From: Neobacillus cucumis
Lineage (GTDB): Bacteria; Bacillota; Bacilli; Bacillales_B; DSM-18226
Reading direction: 5' to 3'
Assembly (NCBI RefSeq): GCF_016107705.1
Contig: NZ_JAEHGC010000011.1
Location: forward strand, 1 to 64,000
DNA: 64,000 nt
Shown here piece after piece: positions 8,673 through 16,230 of this stretch. How positions within the stretch are numbered: position 1 is the first letter of the stretch; each line of letters starts with the position of its first letter. The translations under genes were made by a program, and so were the position numbers. A model generated the notes under the pieces. That model did no database searches. It saw nothing but the letters and a program-made list of their open reading frames with translations, and was not told the DNA's origin.

Positions 8673-9218
8673 TTGGAAAAGATGGAATTTTGGAGATTAA
8701 TTGAAAAGTCCAGAGAGTTTGATCAAGCGGAATGGTTAATAGAGGAATTAGCTCAAAAGGGATTAGAAGAAGTATTAGATTTTGAATTTTTATTTCAAGA
8801 ATTAATGAACGCTAGTTATCAATCTCGTTTATGGGGAGCGGCATTTGTTCTGATGGGCGGATGTTCAGATGATGCTTTTGACTATTTTAGAGGATGGCTG
8901 ATTGGACAAGGAGAAGAAATATATAACAAGGTAATGAAAGATCCTGAATTTTTAGCAGAATTTATAAATGAAGATAACCTTGATGATGAAGGCTTTCCTC
9001 AAAATGAAGAATTGCTTTCGGTTGGGTTAGATGCCTATTCACTTATAAAGACGGGTGATGTTGAATGGGATGATGATATACATAATGAGTTTTTAGAAGC
9101 TCTTGACAAGAAGGGTTTGCAATATGTAACTGACATAGAATTTGATTGGGAAGAAGACGATTTGGAAAATCTATTTCCTGTTCTATGGGAAAGATTTGGA
9201 GAAGAACCACTAGGTTAA
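8673..9218 (+). CDS. DUF4240 domain protein
   Basis: A 181-residue acidic protein matching DUF4240: it starts MEFWRLIEKSRE, continues with an L-rich helix, then the signature LWGAAFVLMGGCSDDAFDYF and RGWLIGQGEEIY (about residues 60-90). The function is unknown; the family occurs singly or with WGR-domain proteins. TTG at 8673 is preferred because AGGGTG lies 6 bases before it; GTG at 8664 overlaps that site and ATG at 8682 is the other option. The C-terminal third is a run of acidic residues (EFDWEEDDLENL). Confidence 0.8.
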   Translation: MEKMEFWRLIEKSREFDQAEWLIEELAQKGLEEVLDFEFLFQELMNASYQSRLWGAAFVLMGGCSDDAFDYFRGWLIGQGEEIYNKVMKDPEFLAEFINEDNLDDEGFPQNEELLSVGLDAYSLIKTGDVEWDDDIHNEFLEALDKKGLQYVTDIEFDWEEDDLENLFPVLWERFGEEPLG

Positions 9219-9251
9219 AAGACAGATTCAATGTTCTCAATATACTTGAGT

Positions 9252-9294
9252 AATAGCCAATTCAAGATTTATATCATTTGAATTGGCTATTTTT
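9252..9294 (+). terminator. Terminator between convergent genes
   Basis: AATAGCCAATTCAA / TTGAATTGGCTATT forms a 14-bp perfect stem around a 13-base loop, followed by TTTT. It separates the DUF4240 gene from the convergent gene at 9316. Confidence 0.8.
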
Positions 9295-9315
9295 AGGCTA
9301 AGTGTCCCCTTATTT

Positions 9316-9885
9316 TTAAAATCTTCTAGGGAATTGTCTTATAATCGCAACCGTTATAGTGTCTGCCATTTCTAAAGCTTCCGCCTCAATTTTATCAAAC
9401 ACGGCGATACTAGCTTTAAAATTCTTTTGAAGAATAAATACCGCTTCTTGGATTGTAAGTGCTAGATGCTCAAAAAACATTTCTCTGAATTCTTTTTCTG
9501 ATATAAAAGGATTTATTTTACTTAGGAATTTGGAAATTTCTGCTCCATTTGCGTACCAACGTCTCTCTGCGTCTGCTACAGCTCTTTGATTGCCTGCTTT
9601 TGCAGCTTTAACAATTTCAGCAGCAATGACCAGATGATCCCTGATTAAGTTGCTGAACTTTTCGGCAATTCTACTTCCATAGAAAGGCTCTAGTAAATTC
9701 CCCATATCTGTAGCGTTTCGGAGAAGGCGTGCGGTTACAGCGTCTAAATCAGGTAAATTAAAGGCTATGCTATTGATCGTCATTCTTGTCCAATATACGT
9801 GTTGTTCCCAAACTAAACGCATAGCATTACTTAAACGAACTTCCTGTTCACTAATACAAGAATCGTTGAACCAAGGTTTTTCCAT
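9316..9885 (-). CDS. Conserved hypothetical helical protein
   Basis: A 189-residue all-helical protein. Conserved-looking blocks are LSNAMRLVWEQHVYWTRMTI (residues ~16-35), NLIRDHLVIAAEIVKAAKAG (~80-100) and AERRWYANGAEISKFLSKIN. Proteins of this type are common in Firmicutes and are sometimes mislabelled acetylglutamate kinase; no kinase motif is present. GGGGGTGA precedes the ATG at 9885. Function unknown. Confidence 0.7.
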   Translation of the reverse strand: MEKPWFNDSCISEQEVRLSNAMRLVWEQHVYWTRMTINSIAFNLPDLDAVTARLLRNATDMGNLLEPFYGSRIAEKFSNLIRDHLVIAAEIVKAAKAGNQRAVADAERRWYANGAEISKFLSKINPFISEKEFREMFFEHLALTIQEAVFILQKNFKASIAVFDKIEAEALEMADTITVAIIRQFPRRF

Positions 9886-10162
9886 GGTTTCACCCCCATA
9901 CTCTAAAATCATTCTAGTATATTCAGATGATAAAAAAATGCTTGTACATACTTATTTGCAATCTTTGATTTTAGCTATTGTAAGCGCCTCAAAATTATAT
10001 AAAATTAACATAACATTAGTGTAAACACAACAGAAATGTCATTGGGTTGGAAATTGACTCTGGGTAATGTTATACAAGTGGAGACCATCGTATTCTGTCT
10101 GATTCTTTCTGGGATAAGACAGTTAGGAGAATCGCATGATTTGATTTCCCTAACTAGGAATT

Positions 10163-10416
10163 TTCGACAATTTTTTTACTAAAGTGGAGGAAGAAACCCC
10201 GGTTTTACAATTGTTAATCAGGTTCTAATTAAACGTTTGATTGGATTGCCTATTTGTAAAAGCTAGTCACCGTTTGTGCTATTCTGTCATTTTTTGATCG
10301 TTTGGGAGATTAATCGGGAAAAGTGAAACGAAATAATCGACAAATTATTTCCACGGAAACTAGACCATGTTCGTTTTCCAAGAGGCTTGGTCCCAGTTTT
10401 AATCAAACGTTTGATT
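10163..10416. repeat. 254-bp intergenic element bracketed by palindromes, copy A
   Basis: The element starts with TTCGACAATTTTTTTACTAAA and ends with the perfect 16-bp palindrome AATCAAACGTTTGATT (10401-10416). A second palindrome with one change lies 174 bases earlier (10227-10242). The same order with the same spacing occurs at 50901-51153. It lies 3' of the HTH gene 10466-11254. The rest of 9886-10162 holds nothing recognised. Confidence 0.75.
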
Positions 10417-10465
10417 GAAAAAATAAGCGTCGGCAGCTGTCGATTCGTACAGAAAGGTGTTGGTT

Positions 10466-11254
10466 TTAACCATTTGGTTGACTGACCCACATTTCATATA
10501 TTTCCGCATAATAAAGCTCATCAAATTTCTTTTCCAAGATGCCGTAGAAGTAGGAAATTGGTTTTTGGATTTTTTGACTGGATTTTAGTTTGCTGATGAG
10601 CTGCTTAAATGATTTGATGGCGACTTCTAAGACGCGGTCCTTCTCTTTTTCCCGGTTACCACGATACGCTGCAATTTGGGTCATTCTCCAGAATTCCTCG
10701 ATGGTTTTCGCTTCATCGAAAAAGTATTTTACCAGTTGGACGAAAGGCTTTGGAACTCGATCATTTGTAAAACTGTAATCCAAATCGAACGTTTCTTCCT
10801 TACGTTTATTTATCTCTTGTATTTTAGTTTCAGAAAGATTACTAGTTTTATTAGGGTGGTTCAACTCTTGCTGTTTAGGTGGTTCATTTTGTGCAAAACG
10901 ATTAAATAGGTATAAGTTGCTGGACTGGGAACCGTTTTTTCTTTCGGTTTCAATGACGGTCAGGATGCCGAGTTTGATGGATTTTTGGATCATTCGCTTA
11001 AAGGTTGAGCGGGAAATGCCATGGTCGTGGTATTCTTCATGGATGGCCTTTAACATGGTGCCGATTTTCGCATTGCAGACCCCAGGGATTTTGGCAGAAA
11101 AACGAACCAGCCGCTTTAACCCTACTAATTCCCCCTTCGTAAATTCCTGCTTATGCTCGACTAACCACATTTCCATATGGTTGTTAAACTCTTTTAGATT
11201 CTTAAATTGAGAATACACTGCGAATTGTTGAATTTGGCCTGATTTTAAATTCAT
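10466..11254 (-). CDS. Helix-turn-helix protein of Bacillus type
   Basis: A 262-residue protein. The N-terminal half (residues 1-115) contains a winged-helix-like region: ELVGLKRLVRFSAKIPGVCN, then GISRSTFKRMIQKSIKLGIL as probable recognition helix, then TVIETERKNGSQSSNLYLF as wing. A low-complexity linker follows (NEPPKQQELNHPNK, ~120-140). The C-terminal part is helical. It resembles plasmid or phage replication-initiation helix-turn-helix proteins, but no origin is visible. ATG 11254 follows AAGGGTGGTG. Its leader (11273-11313) is shared with the DUF1659 operon. Confidence 0.7.
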   Translation of the reverse strand: MNLKSGQIQQFAVYSQFKNLKEFNNHMEMWLVEHKQEFTKGELVGLKRLVRFSAKIPGVCNAKIGTMLKAIHEEYHDHGISRSTFKRMIQKSIKLGILTVIETERKNGSQSSNLYLFNRFAQNEPPKQQELNHPNKTSNLSETKIQEINKRKEETFDLDYSFTNDRVPKPFVQLVKYFFDEAKTIEEFWRMTQIAAYRGNREKEKDRVLEVAIKSFKQLISKLKSSQKIQKPISYFYGILEKKFDELYYAEIYEMWVSQPNG

Positions 11255-11272
11255 TTTATTGCACCACCCTTT

Positions 11273-11313
11273 CACCCTCTATATAAAGAGAAAAGAGGGG
11301 AAAGGACATGGTG
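11273..11313 (-). promoter_or_regulatory. Leader/promoter segment shared with the DUF1659 operon
   Basis: CACCCTCTATATAAAGAG and the following bases up to GGACATGGTG are nearly identical to 50664-50704. Both lie just upstream of minus-strand genes. TTTATATAGAGGG could serve as a -10 region or as half of a CCCTCT/AGAGGG dyad. The remaining plus-side spacer up to 11585 holds nothing recognised. Confidence 0.5.
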
Positions 11314-11585
11314 GTTCGGTGGATTTTATGACAGATTTGTGGCGAAGAATTTATGGAGAAAAGTACAAAGCTGATGATTTCCAAGCCGATGGAGTCCGAA
11401 TGAAGCCCTGATTTAGACAGGGATGTTGGTTACAAAGCCGATTGAAAATAAATTATCGCTTTTCGTTTGAAAAGATATCGACACTAATAAAAGATTCTAG
11501 TAAAATTATCCTAGTTATTATCGTGATTAAGATGTTTTTTGGGGAAAAATACATATCTGTTAAAAGGAACTAAGGAGAAACACAC

Positions 11586-12248
11586 ATGCCGAAAATGCGG
11601 GAAATTAACACACCACTAAAACCTCTGGGCATTCGCTATTTTAAAGATGAAGAGGGCCTTTACTATCAAAAAAGGGGAAAACATCGCCGGAAACAGGTAA
11701 AGCCCTTTTGGAAAAAGAAAAGAATGTGGCTAGGAGCCTCATTCTCTTTATTACTCATCATTGGGATTTTTGGCTATCATTTGGTCATGAATTTGGCTTC
11801 CAAGAAGGTAGTGGATGAAGTATCTGCCCAAATCCCACAAAAGGAAATTAAGAATTTGTTAATGGAGCCTTCCGTTCAACAAACTATTGAAAATCAAGTG
11901 GGTCCGGAAAAAAAGAAAGAAATCCTTCAAAAATATTCAGTGAAATCAGTTTCTAATGCTAAGGCACCAACTACAGCGGTTCAAGGAAAAGAGACAGGGA
12001 ATACTGTCCATTCAGGGGTGGGGAATGTTGCTAAACCCAAGCTAATGTTCACTTCGAGGGACCAAGCAATGAAATTCCTATTATCCAAATTCACAGCAAG
12101 TGAGCTCGCAGCCTTTGCTGATAAAGCCAAAGATGGCCTCACTCCTCAAGAAAAATCAGAGATTACGAGCCAAGTATTAAGTAGACTAACACCTGAGGAA
12201 TACAATGCGCTTAAAACCTTTGCGGTGATTGAAGTAAGTAAAAGCTAA
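11586..12248 (+). CDS. Single-pass membrane protein of unknown function
   Basis: A 220-residue protein: basic N-terminus with KRGKHRRKQVKPFWKKKR (residues ~30-47), one membrane helix (~49-71), then an external region with two helical parts. The tail has SRDQAMKFLLSKFTASELAAF and LTPQEKSEITSQVLSRLTPE, which looks like a repeated short helical motif found in several Bacillus surface proteins of unknown role. AAGGAG lies before the ATG. A very strong hairpin follows. Confidence 0.7.
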   Translation: MPKMREINTPLKPLGIRYFKDEEGLYYQKRGKHRRKQVKPFWKKKRMWLGASFSLLLIIGIFGYHLVMNLASKKVVDEVSAQIPQKEIKNLLMEPSVQQTIENQVGPEKKKEILQKYSVKSVSNAKAPTTAVQGKETGNTVHSGVGNVAKPKLMFTSRDQAMKFLLSKFTASELAAFADKAKDGLTPQEKSEITSQVLSRLTPEEYNALKTFAVIEVSKS

Positions 12249-12296
12249 TTCGACAAAAATCGGGTGGTGCCTGGCACCACCCGATTTTTGTCGAAG
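12249..12296 (+). terminator. 23-bp perfect hairpin, terminator or REP-like element
   Basis: The arms 12249-12271 and 12273-12295 are exact reverse complements around one base; the tip is GGTGCC-T-GGCACC. The T-run of the second arm lies inside the stem (GATTTTTGTCG). It is much longer than an ordinary terminator. The tip sequence looks like repetitive elements common in Bacillus intergenic DNA. Confidence 0.75.
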
Positions 12297-12308
12297 AGAT
12301 TTTGAGGT

Positions 12309-12416
12309 CTATGTTAACTCTCTATTTCTTTTTTTGCCACATCGAATACAAACGCTGGTGTAATAATCATACTTATGATGTTTACGAAAGAAACAAAAAA
12401 TCCTTTTTAACTTCAT
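12309..12416 (-). CDS. 35-residue basic protein with CxxC
   Basis: A micro-ORF MKLKRIFCFFRKHHKYDYY... with a CIRCGKK motif at residues 23-29 that could hold a metal with C8. GAGGAG lies 9 bases ahead of the ATG. It reads in the same direction as the SinI-like gene, 77 bases after it, so the two may be cotranscribed. It is similar in style to small DUF1660-like zinc-ribbon proteins. Unproven as a gene. Confidence 0.5.
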   Translation of the reverse strand: MKLKRIFCFFRKHHKYDYYTSVCIRCGKKRNRELT

Positions 12417-12493
12417 TTGTGTTTTCTCCTCTTTGCATTAAGTTAAATAGTTGTTTACTTAGATGAAGGCCTATTAAAAAGTTCATAAATCGT

Positions 12494-12610
12494 TTAATTA
12501 TTATGGAGAAAGTCTCTAATTTCTTTAATGGTTATTCCGAGTTCTCGGGCTTTCTTAATTAGTTCTACCCACTCATTATCTAGTTCTTCTTCAGTGGCTG
12601 GAGTTCCCAT
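12494..12610 (-). CDS. SinI-like anti-repressor
   Basis: A 38-residue protein with the SinI dimerisation segment: ELDNEWVELIKKARELGITI and KEIRDFL (residues 8-36). In Bacillus subtilis SinI has LDQEWVELM...A...ISPEEIRKYL in the same place and binds SinR, freeing biofilm matrix operons. The C-terminal tail of SinI is absent, as in other short SinI-fold proteins. AGGAGGG precedes the ATG by 5 bases and sits in a hairpin controlled by the adjacent riboswitch. No sinR is in the window. Confidence 0.8.
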   Translation of the reverse strand: MGTPATEEELDNEWVELIKKARELGITIKEIRDFLHNN

Positions 12611-12619
12611 ACTATCCCT

Positions 12620-12642
12620 CCTAAAATAGCTACTATTTTAGG
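12620..12642 (-). promoter_or_regulatory. Expression-platform hairpin hiding the SinI-like ribosome site
   Basis: On the minus strand CCTAAAATAG-TAG-CTATTTTAGG forms a perfect 10-bp stem. The final AGG is the start of the AGGAGGG ribosome site. The first two C of the stem are also the last two bases of the riboswitch P1 helix, so the two structures compete. Confidence 0.75.
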
Positions 12643-12713
12643 CAGCTCAGCCATCATAGTAGAACCTTAGACCCGTAGCTTTGCGTCCCAATCTTTCGAA
12701 AGGTTTGCCATTA
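12641..12713 (-). promoter_or_regulatory. Cyclic di-GMP-I (GEMM-I) riboswitch aptamer
   Basis: Read on the minus strand, the aptamer has the diagnostic order GGCAAACC, a stem closed by a GAAA tetraloop, GGGACGCAAAGC, ACGGGTCTAAGG, a second stem, and GATGGCTGAGCTGCC closing P1 with GGCA. These match the GEMM-I core (GGCAAACC, GACGCAAAGC, GGNCTAA). It begins about 100 bases upstream of the SinI-like ATG. The family senses cyclic di-GMP. Confidence 0.9.
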
Positions 12714-13058
12714 TCTAATAAAAGTTTAAAAGTGTTACTTATATCATACTACAAATTAACCTAATTTTTGGTAAGAAGAGTTCGAGGGAATTCGACAGTT
12801 TCTTTGTGGGGTTAGGAGGCTAGAGGGGGGAGACCCTGTTAATTGTATCCCCCATTGCTTTATTTTACTGGTCATTGGGAATAACCACATTTATCTTCTG
12901 TTTATATAAATCATAATGAAAGACGTATTATTTTAGAGAATTATTTGTTAAAATAGTAAAAAAGTCCTAATTATAAAATGTTACTTCAATAATGTGATTT
13001 TATCTAAATTAATAGGTACATATATTGAAATAGAATTTGTAATTAAAGGGGAGTCTAC
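12714..13058. other. Intergenic region between divergent genes
   Basis: It must hold the promoter of the riboswitch transcript; GATATAAG on the minus strand near 12745 is a possible -10 but no good -35 was found. A G-rich stretch (GGAGGCTAGAGGGGGGAGACC, near 12815) and a long AT-rich run precede the plus-strand micro-ORF. Nothing else is recognised. Confidence 0.4.
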
Positions 13059-13166
13059 ATGAAAAATAAATTAATTATCGATGTTGCTGCTTTAACGTTG
13101 TTTACCGGAGCTAAGGGAATTTATGCTAGAAAGCCGCTTAAAACATTAGGTGTTCAATTTGGCTAA
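13059..13166 (+). CDS. 35-residue leader-like peptide coupled to the exonuclease gene
   Basis: ATG with AAAGGGGAG about 6 bases upstream opens a frame MKNKLIIDVAALTLFTGAKG that looks like a short basic-hydrophobic leader. Its stop overlaps the TTG start of the next gene by 8 bases, so it could couple translation of that gene. It has no known relative and may be a decayed signal peptide. Confidence 0.4.
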   Translation: MKNKLIIDVAALTLFTGAKGIYARKPLKTLGVQFG

Positions 13167-14358
13167 ATTCATCGTATTACAGGATCCTATTACTGATAAG
13201 CGAGAAAGAGTTAAACAAGGATTTAATTTTCCGGCATTTTTCTTTGGTCCAATTTATTATTTAACTAAAGGTCGAATACTTCTTGCGATTTTATGGTTGG
13301 TTATTACGGTCATTTTCCCACATGTGGTTATTTTAACGTGGATCCTGTCTGGTGCAAGTGCTAATAAATTTAGGAAAATGTATTTATTGAGAAGAGGCTG
13401 GATGATTGTTTCCGAAGTAGATGGTGGGCCAACTAAAAGGCCACATAAGGTTTCAAGAAATTATTACAATGAGTATCCTGGTGCAGGGATTTTAAACTCT
13501 CAAAAAATATACAATCTAGATCGAATGATGGAACGATTTGTGGTACTTGATGTAGAAACTACCGGTCTTAATCCACTAAGCGATAGAATTATAGAAATTT
13601 CAATCAATAAATATGAAAATGGAGAACTAATTGATCAGTTCCATTCACTTGTTAATCCCGAGATGCCCATACCCAGGATCGCCACAGGTATAAATGGTAT
13701 TAGCGATGCTATGGTTAAAAAGAAGCCTAAAATCTATGAAATCATAAGAGAAATTGAGTGTTTTTTAAAGGACGAAATTGTAGTTGGTTACAATGTTGAA
13801 TTTGATTTGAAATTTATTAGCAACGCATTTGCTAGGTCTTCATTATCAATCGAGCAACTGACTTATTTTGATGTTCTAGATTTAGTTAAAGAAACGATTC
13901 GATATGGGATGACTAAGAATTATAAGTTAAAAACTATAAAAGAGTATTTTAATATCAGTACTGATTCACACAGGGCCGTGTCTGATTGTGTGACAACTTT
14001 TGAAGTTATGAAACGATGTATTGAAATTAAACAAGAAGAGTTAAATAAACAAGAAATCATCCAACAGCAACGAATCTTGAATATGAATGATTTTGAAAAG
14101 GAATTTATTTCAGCATTGGAAAAGAAGCTCGAAGAAATAGGACTAAGAGATAAACTTACATTTAATGTTATGGGTGATAAGGTAATTAATTTTAAGATTG
14201 ATCAAATGCAAATCGGTAGGGTTAAACTACGCGGAAAATTTAAGATGCAGATAATCGATAAAAACAATGTAATGTGGTTGGATATAGACGGTGTGGAAGA
14301 AGCGATTATGAATTTAAAGCATTGGATGAAATATTGTAAGTATTTGTTGAGGGATTAA
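13159..14358 (+). CDS. DUF2628-like membrane domain fused to DEDDh 3'-5' exonuclease
   Basis: A 399-residue protein in three parts. Residues ~15-75 resemble DUF2628: QGFNFPAFFFGPIYYLTKGR and two hydrophobic helices. Residues ~125-290 are a DEDDh exonuclease like DNA polymerase III epsilon: VLDVETTG (D131, E133), VGYNVEFDLKF (D216), HRAVSD (H271, D276) all present. The C-terminal ~100 residues are unassigned. TTG 13159 has AGGTG 6 bases before it; GTG 13150 is an alternative. A membrane-tethered nuclease is the natural reading, but the role is unknown. Confidence 0.75.
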   Translation: MAKFIVLQDPITDKRERVKQGFNFPAFFFGPIYYLTKGRILLAILWLVITVIFPHVVILTWILSGASANKFRKMYLLRRGWMIVSEVDGGPTKRPHKVSRNYYNEYPGAGILNSQKIYNLDRMMERFVVLDVETTGLNPLSDRIIEISINKYENGELIDQFHSLVNPEMPIPRIATGINGISDAMVKKKPKIYEIIREIECFLKDEIVVGYNVEFDLKFISNAFARSSLSIEQLTYFDVLDLVKETIRYGMTKNYKLKTIKEYFNISTDSHRAVSDCVTTFEVMKRCIEIKQEELNKQEIIQQQRILNMNDFEKEFISALEKKLEEIGLRDKLTFNVMGDKVINFKIDQMQIGRVKLRGKFKMQIIDKNNVMWLDIDGVEEAIMNLKHWMKYCKYLLRD

Positions 14359-14441
14359 ACACACAAAAGGGATTATCGCACGGAATTGCAACTGGTGCTA
14401 CTGACAAGTGAAAATTTGGGATATAGAAAGAGAGGAGAGAA

Positions 14442-14729
14442 ATGATTAATTATATAAAGCACATGAAGTTTATCATGATAATCATCCCAATTTTATTTTT
14501 ATTTGGATGTTCTAATGGTAGCACGAATAAAGAATACCAGACGCAATTAGAAGATATGCAGTCTACTATTGATGAAATGGATGATAGAATTAGTGATTTA
14601 GAATCTCAAAATGAAGAATTAAGAAATGATTTAGACGATGCTAATTCACGTTTAGATAATACAGAGTCAGAAATAGATGATACCAATTCCCGTGTAGACG
14701 ATATTGAGCTTGAATTAGATCTTCCATAG
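14442..14729 (+). CDS. Coiled-coil lipoprotein
   Basis: A 95-residue protein with a signal peptide (residues ~8-22) ending in the lipobox LFGC, so C23 should be lipidated. The rest is a strict heptad coiled coil rich in D, E, N and S (residues 32-93), of the kind seen in Lpp-like and phage-spanin-like lipoproteins. AGAGGAGAG precedes the ATG. Function unknown; it probably forms an oligomeric rod on the membrane surface. Confidence 0.75.
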   Translation: MINYIKHMKFIMIIIPILFLFGCSNGSTNKEYQTQLEDMQSTIDEMDDRISDLESQNEELRNDLDDANSRLDNTESEIDDTNSRVDDIELELDLP

Positions 14730-14749
14730 AAGTTCACTTATATTAGGAT

Positions 14750-15031
14750 ATGCCTGCAAGTGCCTTCAGCGTCTTTTCGACGATTGTTGTAGTTGGACTT
14801 GTTTCTCTCTGGCTCACCATTCTGTTTAGCCAATTGAAATTCAGAAAAATCATGATCGCAAATGGTGAAGTTGATGCACTTTCTTATAAAATGCCGTTTT
14901 GGCCGTACTCCAGTTATTTTGCCATCGCCTTTATGGTTTCCATTATCATTATTATGGCGTTTCTTCCTTTTACTAGAGTGGCTCTCTATGTAGCTCCAGT
15001 CTGGACTGTGATATTATTTTATCGCATATAA
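14750..15031 (+). pseudogene. C-terminal remnant of an amino-acid permease
   Basis: The frame has the last helices of an AAT-type APC permease: PASAFSVFSTIVVVGLVSLW, the loop FRKIMIANGEVDALSYKMPFWP, then two more helices ending VWTVILFYRI. The first ~370 residues are missing and there is no ribosome site. The loop KMPFWPYSSYFAI is typical of the GABA/lysine permease group. Confidence 0.8.
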
Positions 15032-15101
15032 AATGATGAATATTAGAATCAAAAAAGTTGATCCATCTCAAGAAAATTTAGCTCAATAATACTTGATTAA
15101 T

Positions 15102-15150
15102 ATGGGGTCAGACCACTAGTGGAGTAGCTGCACGGTGGTCAGGCCCTTAT
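15102..15150 (+). repeat. GGGGTCAGACC-type dispersed repeat
   Basis: GGGGTCAGACCAC pairs imperfectly with GTGGTCAGGCCC 20 bases later. Same family as 6852 and 50836. The flanking 15032-15101 and 15151-15230 hold nothing else recognised. Confidence 0.5.
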
Positions 15151-15230
15151 TTGTATGTTAACTATGATTTCCATGACCCTCCATAAGGCTTTTTGGCATG
15201 ATTATACAGGGGGAAGGGGCAGTTTTTTAG

Positions 15231-15370
15231 GGTATCGACACTTTTTCACTGGATATCAACACTTTTTGGCAAGATATCGACACTTTTTAGCCGGATATCA
15301 ACACAAAATAGGATGATATCAACACTTTTTGGCTGGATATCAACACAAATTTGGGTTTTATCGACAATTT
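15231..15370 (-). repeat. Six-unit 21-bp tandem repeat
   Basis: Units start ATATC(A/G)ACAC and recur every 21 bases, for example ATATCAACACTTTTTGGCTGG. On the minus strand the period of seven codons gives an open frame of VDI(Q/L)PKS repeats, without a usable start. A second array with the same flanks (TTTTATCGACAATTTT, AAATCCCCTTG) lies at 26925-27047. Confidence 0.8.
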
Positions 15371-15493
15371 TAAAATCCCCTTGCATCGGAATGACCTCTT
15401 CATTGGGTTCAGTTCGGGATATCATATGATTCATTTTGGAATAAAAGTAATATTTTGGAAATATGACTATTAATCATTACTCAAGGAAAACTT

Positions 15494-16192
15494 TCAAGAG
15501 AGAACTCTCGCCAAACCAAACGCAACTCCTGCTGCAAGTCCTCCTGTAATCGTCGTTTGAACAGCACTCTTAAAAGGTGAAGTTCCCGTAAACCTTCCTT
15601 TTACGTATCCAAAAATCATCAATGCGATCAGTGTAACGATTGCAGATACCATTAATGCTGTTGCAGGATGCTTGAAGATAAAATAAGGGAACAGAGGGAT
15701 TAATCCTCCGACAATATAAGAAACGGCAATCGTAATCGCACTGTTCCTCGCCCTTGTCGGCTCCGGTTTTTCCAACCCTAATTCGAATTTCATCATAAAA
15801 TCCACCCATTTTTCAGGGTTCTTTTTCATGGTTTCTGTAATCGATTTGATTTGTTCTTCTTCAAGTCCATATTCCCTGAAAATTTCAGATACTTCCTCTT
15901 CTTCGCGTTCCGGAAGTTCTATTATTTCGCGCTGTTCACGAGCAAGTTCAGACTCGTAATGTTCCACATCTGTTTTTCCCGCCAAGTAGCCGCCGAGTCC
16001 CATTGCAATGGACCCTGCTGCAATTTCAGCACCTCCTGCTGTGAGAATCAATGTTGTTGTATCCACAGCACCCGACAAACCAGCAGCTAATGCAAACGGT
16101 ACGGTTAATCCGTCTGACATACCAATTACAATATCCCGAATGAAGTCAGACCCAGAAAAATGTTCTTCTACGTGATGCAGGTGTTGATCCAT
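15494..16192 (-). CDS. VIT1/CCC1-family iron/manganese transporter
   Basis: A 232-residue protein of the CCC1/VIT1 family. Helix 1 has DIVIGMSDGLTVPFALAAGL; helix 2 has GGAEIAAGSIAMGLGGYLA, with the metal-binding E and G-rich signature. A charged cytosolic loop (residues ~75-140, E-rich: ELPEREEEEVSEIF) corresponds to the metal-binding domain of plant VIT1. It likely exports or sequesters Fe2+ or Mn2+. GGGGGTGA precedes the ATG. Divergent from the histidine-rich membrane protein gene at 16452. Confidence 0.88.
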   Translation of the reverse strand: MDQHLHHVEEHFSGSDFIRDIVIGMSDGLTVPFALAAGLSGAVDTTTLILTAGGAEIAAGSIAMGLGGYLAGKTDVEHYESELAREQREIIELPEREEEEVSEIFREYGLEEEQIKSITETMKKNPEKWVDFMMKFELGLEKPEPTRARNSAITIAVSYIVGGLIPLFPYFIFKHPATALMVSAIVTLIALMIFGYVKGRFTGTSPFKSAVQTTITGGLAAGVAFGLARVLS

Positions 16193-16230
16193 TCTTTCAC
16201 CCCCAGTGAACTAATCTACACTCCTAAAAA

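Noticed and set aside
10466..11254. Plasmid replication protein with origin
   Set aside because: The HTH fold is similar in style, but no iterons, partition genes or origin-like repeats are near; the palindromes downstream recur elsewhere without such a gene.
15246..15434. 62-codon VDIxPKS protein
   Set aside because: Produced by a 21-bp tandem repeat; a similar array elsewhere lacks the same frame ends and no ribosome site is present.
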